Positions 25,277 through 32,361 of a stretch of DNA of 64,000 nt are shown here, piece after piece (the stretch's first letter is position 1; each line of letters opens with the position of its first letter). The notes below the pieces were generated by a model. That model did no database searches. It was not told where the DNA came from and saw nothing but the letters and a program-made list of their open reading frames with translations. The position numbers and the translations under genes are program-made. Source of the DNA: JACMRP01 sp047302465 (lineage in GTDB: Bacteria; Bdellovibrionota; Bdellovibrionia; Bdellovibrionales; Bdellovibrionaceae); contig NZ_CP178621.1 of NCBI RefSeq assembly GCF_047302465.1, positions 2,604,001 through 2,668,000 of the forward strand. Reading direction: 5' to 3'.

Positions 25277-27805
25277 ATGGCTAACCACACGTCAAGTCGC
25301 CAATCTGACCGTCGATTGCAACAAGTCAAAGGCTCTGTTCTTTTAACAGCCTTGGGCATGAGCGTTTTCGTCTGCGTGATGATTATGCTCTCTGCAATTT
25401 GGATCCAAAGCCGTATCGGCCAGGTCATGTCTTCTTCCAATAAAATGGATCATCGTATCGTTCTTGACGGTCTCTTCGCGTATACCATCAACGGAATCAA
25501 ACAAAGCTGGTGCTTCTCTCCAACTTGGGTTCAAGATAATGCCTGCGATCTTCATCATGCACGCAACACGATTCGCCTTCTTTTGAGTGACGAGACTTTG
25601 ATTTTCCTATCGACGTCAAAAACTCCGCACCCAATGCCCGTTGAAGCCACTCGCTTGAGAAAAATCACCCAAAGCGTGAATTTGGCCTCAGTCACTGAAA
25701 GCCATCCGCTTTTTGGGATCGTGAAGCCTACAGGCACTAACTACAATACTGTGATATTCACAGTTGAACGCGACGACTCGGCAATTTCTACCAACAAAGG
25801 ACGCGAAGTTCCCCTTCGTATTCATATTAAACTAGTCGCAAACCCGAATAGCGCTTATAAAGATTTGGAGCTTCAATCCAAAGTTGTCGTGTATCCTCGC
25901 GAGCTCAGTTATTTTGGTTTGATCTTACCTAACAATCTTTATTTGGGGATCAACCAACCACCATCTGTAAACAACGGCGATGTGGCATTTGGCCGTGTGG
26001 CCGCTTCAAGCACTGCGGGCCTTCGCTTTGAAAGCCCAATCTACGTGAACGGCAACGTGCACTTGCCTGCAAAGGTTCAATCAGCATCACAAGCCATGAC
26101 CAACGTGGTCTTCTTGGACAAAGTTGTTATCGGCGGCGGTCTTGTATATCAAGGCACGGGTCAAACACTCTTTAACCCGCCAGATGCTGGTGGCGCCAAT
26201 AATATGTATAATCATGATCTGACTTCATTCTCGGGACTCTTAGCGGGTTTTGAGTTGGACCCAGAACGCGATGCCGGTTTAGATAAACTTTTTAATATCA
26301 ATCTCGGCACTCCACCAACGGACTTCGAACTGTGCCGTAAGCGCGTGATGGCATCTTTTGACCTCTCAATAACGAGAGACACTCAACTTTATAGTCGCTT
26401 CAACAGTTCTCCAGGTCCTAACAGATTCGACCTCTCTTTGAATATCGGAAATATCGATAACTTAATTGAACAATTCCCAGATTCTGGCGGCGATTCTACG
26501 GAAATCGCAACCAATGTTCCTGGGGTTAATGTCGCAGGTAAAGTGAATGACTGGAATGGCGGCGCTGTCCTAAAAGTAAAGGTGATCTATGAAGGCCTCG
26601 TAAGCCCAGCATCTGGTAAGAATGAAGTGTTCTTCAACACCTTCTTCTTGCCTCGTGATGGCCAAATCGAGCTTTACCCTACGGGCCCAGGCAACTCTGT
26701 GATCACCGTCACCACAAAAGCACACCAAGTTAACGGCAAAGACCAATTCAATCAGGTAAACTTGGATGTGAACTTCGGAAATCCAGGTTCTCTTAATATA
26801 GGCCCTTATCTTTCCGGCACAGTTCTTACTCAAGGCTCTGTGAAGTTTGTGGTCGAGGGCATGGACTATGGATATAACTATACACAGAACATTCGTAACA
26901 ATCTCTCGACTCACCCTGTAATGGGTCCTTACAAACTTAACGGATTCACCTTCTACAAAACAGGCGCCGGCGTTTTCGATATTTATCGCCAAACTGCTGG
27001 AACTTGGTTCAATAACAACATGCTTGTGGACGATCCCACTCGTATGCCGATTTATGATCCTCTCCAAAAACCGCCTGATGGCGCCGGCACCGATTGGAGT
27101 GCGTTTGATGCACGCTGCATGACCGTTCCCGGAAGCACCGATGCATTCTATACTTCATTCCCTTCAGCGGATTGGTCAGTGTCGTTTGCAGACCAATCCC
27201 GCCATGCGTGGAGCTTTGACCCTGACAATAAACCAAATGGATACAACAACGGTACTTTGTTCTTCGATTCAGGTTCAAGTCTTTACAACCCAGCAGGTGG
27301 TGTCTATCCGACATTTAGAATCACCTCCCTATGGAAAGAGTGCAGTATCGAAGCTAGTGCGAATTTCGTAACTGGCTTCTATGGTTGTGAAAAACTCACG
27401 ATCAAACCACGTGCAACTCCTTTACGTATCATTGGCACCTTCATTGCGGGAGCCGTAGATATTGCGCCATCGGCGTATCAAGCTGGCATTCGCTGGAGCA
27501 CCATCTACCATCCTCAATCTGTCTATGAAATGCGCCAAGCGCGTGTTCTTGGTAAAGATAAAAAAGGGGTTTTGCTAAATTGCTCGAACCCAAGCTTACC
27601 ACCTATGTGGATGCCAAATATTGGAGCGATTTCTGCTTTAACACATTACAATTGTAATCCTGTCAGTCTCAGAACTGCGGATCCATTTAAGTGGACAACG
27701 GTCGATCCAGATTGCGGCGTTCAACAAGGACAAGTGAAAGTGAGTTGTAAACGGGCCATGACTCGCTTCCTGATTAAAGAAATTGGCCGTACGAAGGGGA
27801 TGTAA
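25277..27805 (+). CDS. PilX/GspK-like pilin-type protein with very large ectodomain
   Basis: 842 residues from the ATG at 25277, with AAGGTG seven bases upstream. A basic leader (residues 1-19) leads to VKG|SVLLTALGMSVFVCVMIMLS, a prepilin-like helix with no Glu at +5, as in PilX or GspK. The roughly 800-residue exterior is beta-rich with repeated Asn/Gly turns, several cysteines near the C-terminus and no family I recognise. It stops inside the next pilin-like start (TAATG). I infer a pilus or pseudopilus tip adhesin; a type of secreted surface protein anchored by one helix is the alternative. The 271 nt upstream hold no clear promoter. Confidence 0.65.
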   Translation: MANHTSSRQSDRRLQQVKGSVLLTALGMSVFVCVMIMLSAIWIQSRIGQVMSSSNKMDHRIVLDGLFAYTINGIKQSWCFSPTWVQDNACDLHHARNTIRLLLSDETLIFLSTSKTPHPMPVEATRLRKITQSVNLASVTESHPLFGIVKPTGTNYNTVIFTVERDDSAISTNKGREVPLRIHIKLVANPNSAYKDLELQSKVVVYPRELSYFGLILPNNLYLGINQPPSVNNGDVAFGRVAASSTAGLRFESPIYVNGNVHLPAKVQSASQAMTNVVFLDKVVIGGGLVYQGTGQTLFNPPDAGGANNMYNHDLTSFSGLLAGFELDPERDAGLDKLFNINLGTPPTDFELCRKRVMASFDLSITRDTQLYSRFNSSPGPNRFDLSLNIGNIDNLIEQFPDSGGDSTEIATNVPGVNVAGKVNDWNGGAVLKVKVIYEGLVSPASGKNEVFFNTFFLPRDGQIELYPTGPGNSVITVTTKAHQVNGKDQFNQVNLDVNFGNPGSLNIGPYLSGTVLTQGSVKFVVEGMDYGYNYTQNIRNNLSTHPVMGPYKLNGFTFYKTGAGVFDIYRQTAGTWFNNNMLVDDPTRMPIYDPLQKPPDGAGTDWSAFDARCMTVPGSTDAFYTSFPSADWSVSFADQSRHAWSFDPDNKPNGYNNGTLFFDSGSSLYNPAGGVYPTFRITSLWKECSIEASANFVTGFYGCEKLTIKPRATPLRIIGTFIAGAVDIAPSAYQAGIRWSTIYHPQSVYEMRQARVLGKDKKGVLLNCSNPSLPPMWMPNIGAISALTHYNCNPVSLRTADPFKWTTVDPDCGVQQGQVKVSCKRAMTRFLIKEIGRTKGM

Positions 27806-28260
27806 TGGATAAAAAAGGCTTTACACTCCTAGAAGTACTTATAGCATTGCTTATCGGCTCGATTACAGCTGCTTGTATTGCTAGCTACATCAGCTTCCTG
27901 GCGCGTTTGCATAACCAGATGAAGCTTCGTCGTGTCGCTGGGGATGCAATCCACGCGATGGCCGAGAGCATTCGTTTTAACTTATCCCTATTTCAGGTAA
28001 GTTTCGACAATAGCAATACAAAAGAAAAAGAATTATTGGATCCTGCAAAATTACCGTTGGCCATAGCGAACAACGGCATTGTGCAAAGAAGCGAGTGCGC
28101 AAGCAAAACCACAGTCATTCGCTGCCAGGCTTATGTTGGTTATATTATTATTCCTAGTATGATTGTTCGTAACGTTTACGAAGTTAAATTTTTGGCAGTG
28201 AGCACTGATGCGGAGGCAAAGTGGAAGCAAAACTTCAGCTACTTTATCACCGTAAAGTAG
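27805..28260 (+). CDS. Minor pilin, PilV/GspI-like
   Basis: 151 residues. The leader is only five residues (MDKKG) and the mature start FTLLEVLIALLIGSITAACIAS has Glu at +5, a complete type IV prepilin signal. The rest is a short alpha/beta domain with two cysteines (SECASKTTVIRCQAYVG) that could pair. It overlaps the upstream gene by 1 nt and the downstream pilin-like gene by 40 nt. It needs a prepilin peptidase encoded elsewhere. Confidence 0.82.
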   Translation: MDKKGFTLLEVLIALLIGSITAACIASYISFLARLHNQMKLRRVAGDAIHAMAESIRFNLSLFQVSFDNSNTKEKELLDPAKLPLAIANNGIVQRSECASKTTVIRCQAYVGYIIIPSMIVRNVYEVKFLAVSTDAEAKWKQNFSYFITVK

Positions 28261-29258
28261 GTCAAAACCAAAAAGGCTTCAGTGTCATCGAGATCATGGT
28301 GACCATTGGGATCATGACTTTCGTGATCTTGGGCAATACTATGTTCATCAATGACTTCATCACCCGTATGACTAGGTACGAAAAAGAGTCCGCGGATGAA
28401 AGCCAAATGGCAGTTCTCAGCATCATGGCGATGAATATTTTGAAGAAATCAAGCTTGAGCTTCAATCGCCTCAATATGACGGACGATAATAATCGTAATT
28501 TCTTCGATTACTATCCGGACATGCCTCAAAGCGTTTTTGGCACGGCTGGCGAACGTAGCTTTACGATGACAGCAGCGAATCCCAATAAGCGTTTCTATCT
28601 TATCGCTACGGAGGAAGGCGACTTCAACTCCATGAGCTATGATCCGATGCACGCCTACGAAGAGCTCTCTTCACCAGCGGATATCAGATTAGATGGAACA
28701 ATCCGCTATCGCGGTATTAACTCAATTCCACTTATTTCGGATGATAGTGGTAAGATGGCCAACGTAAAACTAATGACCAAGTATTTTGAAAACCGCTGGG
28801 CACCTGGAAAAATCTTTATTCTCACCTGCCCGACCTATCTACGTCCGGTGCTCGCAAATAACACCATCAACCTGATGACGCCTCCACGTACTGCATCTAT
28901 TGTGACAAAAGTAGTGGGAGACGACTTGGTGCCTCTCTTTAACGGCGAAGCGACTGTGGGAATTTTAAATTTCCACCCAGTAACTCAAGCGACTTACACC
29001 TCTATTGACCAATTCTTCAGAACTCTACCAGTAGTGGGTGGAGCCTCTCCGTTTGTAAAAATTGAACCGGCGCAACTCACACGTTTTGAAATGCGTGCTA
29101 ATAGCACTTATCCTGCCGGATATGTCGACCTATACATGCAGAAATGGAGCCCTGCAGGCTTTAAGGAAGAAGTCTCTGTTGCAGAAAAAATCAGATCAGT
29201 GGAGTTCAAAAGGAAATCCGTCACTCTTCCACTTATCAGCATGGAGATCCAAAAATGA
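28221..29258 (+). CDS. Minor pilin, PilW/GspJ-like
   Basis: 345 residues from a GTG with GGAGG-like site upstream. The prepilin signal NQKG|FSVIEIMVTIGIMTFVIL has Glu at +5. The large C-terminal domain contains RYEKESADESQMAVLSIMAMNILKKS after the helix, reminiscent of PilW/GspJ, then a beta-rich part. It follows the PilV-like gene with a 40-nt overlap and itself overlaps the EF-hand gene (ATGA). A canonical PilY1 is missing from the set. Confidence 0.8.
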   Translation: MEAKLQLLYHRKVGQNQKGFSVIEIMVTIGIMTFVILGNTMFINDFITRMTRYEKESADESQMAVLSIMAMNILKKSSLSFNRLNMTDDNNRNFFDYYPDMPQSVFGTAGERSFTMTAANPNKRFYLIATEEGDFNSMSYDPMHAYEELSSPADIRLDGTIRYRGINSIPLISDDSGKMANVKLMTKYFENRWAPGKIFILTCPTYLRPVLANNTINLMTPPRTASIVTKVVGDDLVPLFNGEATVGILNFHPVTQATYTSIDQFFRTLPVVGGASPFVKIEPAQLTRFEMRANSTYPAGYVDLYMQKWSPAGFKEEVSVAEKIRSVEFKRKSVTLPLISMEIQK

Positions 29259-30532
29259 GATTAGCATCAAATAAGCTTCTAACATTATCGCTGGGTCTTT
29301 CACTTGTGGGAAATCAGAGCTTTGCTCAATCCACAACAACTAAAGCTGCACCGACAACAACAAGCACGTCGGATATCAGCATTTTACCATTGTCTGGCCC
29401 TAATATGAATGACGTCGTCGTGGACTCGCAAATGAGCATAAGCCGCAGTAACGGCGACACGACCAACATGGACATCACAGTGTATTGCTACGGCACAAAC
29501 CTACGTGGTGTTTCAAACCCTGTTAGCCCCGCATCTAATATTATTGCTAAAATTCAATATCAAGCAGGAGATAGAAGCTATAAGTGGTTCCGTATCAAAT
29601 TCCCGGCTACGGCGATTTCAAAAACAGAGTCTTTAAATATGGATCTAACACCGACCTCAACAGTCAGTACTGATCCTGAAGGTGCGACCGTTACAGATAA
29701 ATTTACTGCACATATCCGGGACAGCAATATCCGCGTCGCCATGAAGAGAACTCGTGCGATCGGCTTAGATCTGCTTTCGGCGAAAGAGGACTTTGGAAAA
29801 CTGACAGATCTTGATGGTAAAACCAATTTGATTAAAAGTATCCAATTCGATCAAGAGTTGCCCGAGGGAACTCCGCCACAGCAATTCATGGGCTGGAGTG
29901 GCCCCCTCACTGCAGGTATCACTTGGTATGCTTCTGAGAACGGAAAGCAAATCAAAATCATGGCAGGCTTCCCCGGAGAAAACGGATTCTGCGGTGGTTA
30001 CTTCTCGCCTCTTGTTTTGAAGTTTGCCGTGCCAGAGAATCCGCCAGGCATCAGCAAGAACTCGCACTTTCCTCTTTACACGAGCGACTTGAAGCTTCCA
30101 AAGGGTCCTCCTAAGATTTCTTGGCCGGACTTCAAGGAAGAAACTTTCTTCTTAGCCTTGGATAAAGATGAGAATGGTAAGATCGACAATGGCAGCGAGC
30201 TCTTCGGTGACATCAACGGCTTCGAAGATGGTTTTAAGAACCTTGCATTTTACGATAGCAATAAAGACAACATCATTGATGAAAAAGACAAGGTCTTCTC
30301 TTCGCTAAAACTCTGGAATGATAAAAACGGCGACGGACGTTGCCAAAAGAGTGAAGTCAAAAAAATCTCCGACATGGGCGTGAGTTCGATTTCTTTGACT
30401 TATATCAATGCGACTCGTTTTGCCGGCAACTCTGGCAAAATTTTGGGTCCTGGTGAGTTTAGTTATAAAGACAAAAAAGGAAACATTGTTAAAGGCTCGG
30501 TATGGGATATTTTCTTGACGGGTGTGCCTTAA
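29255..30532 (+). CDS. Secreted protein with C-terminal FrpC-like EF-hand module
   Basis: 425 residues. The signal peptide ends at SFA|QSTTT; a Thr-rich stretch and a domain of unknown type follow to about residue 290. The C-terminal part has three acidic calcium-type loops: DKDENGKIDNGSE (303-315), DSNKDNIIDEKD (334-345) and DKNGDGRCQKSE (356-367), followed by ISDMGVSSISLTY. This order closely resembles the EF-hand module of FrpC-type RTX proteins. No Asp-Pro autoprocessing site is seen just before it. The start overlaps the PilW-like stop, so it is made with the pilins. A calcium-dependent pilus-associated role is inferred. Confidence 0.72.
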   Translation: MRLASNKLLTLSLGLSLVGNQSFAQSTTTKAAPTTTSTSDISILPLSGPNMNDVVVDSQMSISRSNGDTTNMDITVYCYGTNLRGVSNPVSPASNIIAKIQYQAGDRSYKWFRIKFPATAISKTESLNMDLTPTSTVSTDPEGATVTDKFTAHIRDSNIRVAMKRTRAIGLDLLSAKEDFGKLTDLDGKTNLIKSIQFDQELPEGTPPQQFMGWSGPLTAGITWYASENGKQIKIMAGFPGENGFCGGYFSPLVLKFAVPENPPGISKNSHFPLYTSDLKLPKGPPKISWPDFKEETFFLALDKDENGKIDNGSELFGDINGFEDGFKNLAFYDSNKDNIIDEKDKVFSSLKLWNDKNGDGRCQKSEVKKISDMGVSSISLTYINATRFAGNSGKILGPGEFSYKDKKGNIVKGSVWDIFLTGVP

Positions 30533-30577
30533 AAACATTGAAGGAATATTAAGCATTTTTTATTTTTTGGGGGCCGA

Positions 30578-31309
30578 ATGAAGAAAATTAATTTTAAAAT
30601 CCTCTCGTTGGGGATGATCACCTTAACAATCGTCGGAATAAGTATTTCCACGCTAGGACGAGGTTCCGGGAACCGCTGGGAATCCAGGATGGTTAAGCCG
30701 GATGACTCATCTCAAGATCGAAAATCTACTTTGAATCTGAATACAGGAAAGAAGTACAACCAGGACGGTACGGCCGCTCCGGCTGAGACTCCAGCTCCTG
30801 CAGATGTTATCGCTTACGGTGAAGGCACACTCCACTGTCGCGATGCTGTTCTTAAACTGAACACTCAGTTTGACAACCCTAACAGCCCGGGCGTGTCTGA
30901 GATTAAAATTGTTGAGTTGAATCACAATGCCACTAGAGTCTTTAACTGCACTGATATCTCTCCAACACTCACGAACTCAACTGGCAATGCTGTGAATGGC
31001 GGCACGATCACCGTGAAGTGCGGAAACGGTCAGCTGCATGTGGCAGCGTCGAGCTGTACCGCGCCAACTCCAACGCCGGCACCTTCACCAACTGCTACAG
31101 CGACAGCAACCCCATCAGCAACTCCAACTCCACCTGCAGGTTATTCTGTCGCTGCTTGCGGAAGCTGGTGTAGTGATACGGTCTATACATGCAGACGTCA
31201 GGCTGGTAAAAACCAGACAACCACGATACCGTATAGACGTTGCCAAAGCGGTCAGGTCCTCCTCACCAACTCTGGAGCCTGTGGAGCTCAGCCTACTGGC
31301 TGCTATTAG
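30578..31309 (+). CDS. Secreted cysteine-rich two-domain protein, paralog A
   Basis: 243 residues. A signal anchor or signal peptide (residues 8-27) is followed by a conserved arginine/lysine-rich block (GNRWESRMVKPDDSSQDRKS and NLNTGKKYNQDGTAAPAE), a globular part with four cysteines, a Thr/Pro/Ala linker near 165-190 and a second six-cysteine part (CGSWCSDTVYTCRR). I do not recognise either domain. A paralog with the same architecture follows at 31546, and a strong terminator closes this gene. Preceded by the EF-hand gene by 45 nt, it may be cotranscribed with the pilin-type genes. Confidence 0.78.
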   Translation: MKKINFKILSLGMITLTIVGISISTLGRGSGNRWESRMVKPDDSSQDRKSTLNLNTGKKYNQDGTAAPAETPAPADVIAYGEGTLHCRDAVLKLNTQFDNPNSPGVSEIKIVELNHNATRVFNCTDISPTLTNSTGNAVNGGTITVKCGNGQLHVAASSCTAPTPTPAPSPTATATATPSATPTPPAGYSVAACGSWCSDTVYTCRRQAGKNQTTTIPYRRCQSGQVLLTNSGACGAQPTGCY

Positions 31310-31336
31310 TGCAAATTTAGATAACCATCATTGCAA

Positions 31337-31370
31337 AGAAGGGACTCAATCGAGTCCCTTCTTTTTTGTT
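31337..31370 (+). terminator. Intrinsic terminator after paralog A
   Basis: AGAAGGGACTC (31337-31347) pairs perfectly with GAGTCCCTTCT (31352-31362), followed by TTTTTGTTT. It separates the two paralogs into distinct transcription units. Confidence 0.92.
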
Positions 31371-31545
31371 TCATTTTGAGAATGGCTAAACAAACCTCTT
31401 TCGAGCCCTAAGTCTTAAGTCAGGACACTCACTCCTGGAATCAAAGCGAACGATTTTAAAAATCAGTATAAATAAGAGACACTATGGCCATTTACAGTTC
31501 TGTAAAAACAAGGAACCATAGTAGTAAGGACGTCGTGGGGGACCT

Positions 31546-32307
31546 ATGAAACAGAAAACGCTTAAAGGCATTTTTCTATTTGCTATTGCAGGTGGCCTCG
31601 TCGCTGTGAGCCTTTCCACGATGGCCCGAAGCGGTAGTCGTAATCGCTGGGAATCCCGAATGGTTAAACCAGAAGATCCCTCTCAAGAACGAAAATCTAC
31701 TTTGAATCTGAATACAGGAAAAAAGTATAACCAGGACGGCACGGCTGCTCCGGCAGAAGCTCCAGCTGCTGCAAGTGTTTTAACTTACGGCGCCGGCACC
31801 CTTCACTGCCGCGATGGAGCTGTAAAGCTGAATACACATTTTCAAAGCCCCAATACTACGGGCGTTTCTGAAATTAGAGTTAACGAACTTAACCACAATG
31901 AAACTCGTTCTTACAATTGCACGTCGGTGACTCCCACTTTGATCTCAAGTGATGGCATCGCTGTGAATGCCGGGACCATCACTATCAAGTGTGGTAATGG
32001 ACAGCTTCACGTTTCTGCGTCGAATTGTACGGCACCAACACCAGTACCTACTCCAACTCCTGTTGCGGCTAATCCATCTGGCTCTCCGACTCCTTCATCA
32101 CCAGTGGCTTCCGGCACCCCGCCAGCTGGTTCGACGACTGCGGCTTGCGGCAGTTGGTGCAGTGACACCACGTACAGATGTCGCCGCAGCACCGGCGCAA
32201 AAAACGGAAATATATACTCCACCACCAAATACAAAATTTGTACGAATGGCCAAGCCTATTTTACCAATTCAGGTACTTGCGGAGCCATCCCAAAAAACTG
32301 CGACTAA
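31546..32307 (+). CDS. Secreted cysteine-rich two-domain protein, paralog B
   Basis: 253 residues with the same plan as paralog A: hydrophobic N-terminus, GNRWESRMVKP-type block (here RNRWESRMVKPEDPS), four-cysteine domain (HCRDG, YNCTS, IKCGNG, SNCTAP), a Pro/Thr/Ser linker near residues 165-195 and a final six-cysteine domain. The linker is richer in Val and Ser and the last domain has an insertion (GAKNGNIYSTTK). It sits after the paralog A terminator, so it needs its own promoter, perhaps in 31371-31545 (a TATAAA at 31467-31472 has no convincing -35). No terminator before the next gene. Confidence 0.78.
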   Translation: MKQKTLKGIFLFAIAGGLVAVSLSTMARSGSRNRWESRMVKPEDPSQERKSTLNLNTGKKYNQDGTAAPAEAPAAASVLTYGAGTLHCRDGAVKLNTHFQSPNTTGVSEIRVNELNHNETRSYNCTSVTPTLISSDGIAVNAGTITIKCGNGQLHVSASNCTAPTPVPTPTPVAANPSGSPTPSSPVASGTPPAGSTTAACGSWCSDTTYRCRRSTGAKNGNIYSTTKYKICTNGQAYFTNSGTCGAIPKNCD

Positions 32308-32361
32308 GCTAGTTCGAGTTTGGTTTGACATCGACGTCCAGGAGTCTCAACCTGAGAGAGC

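Larger units (their letters stand above)
30578..32307 (+). repeat. Tandem gene duplication of the cysteine-rich pair
   Basis: The two genes at 30578 and 31546 share architecture and long identical stretches. The most conserved DNA is a 32-nt identical block at 30719-30750 and 31690-31721, within the WESRMVKP to GKKYNQDG coding region, which points to recent duplication or gene conversion. Confidence 0.8.
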
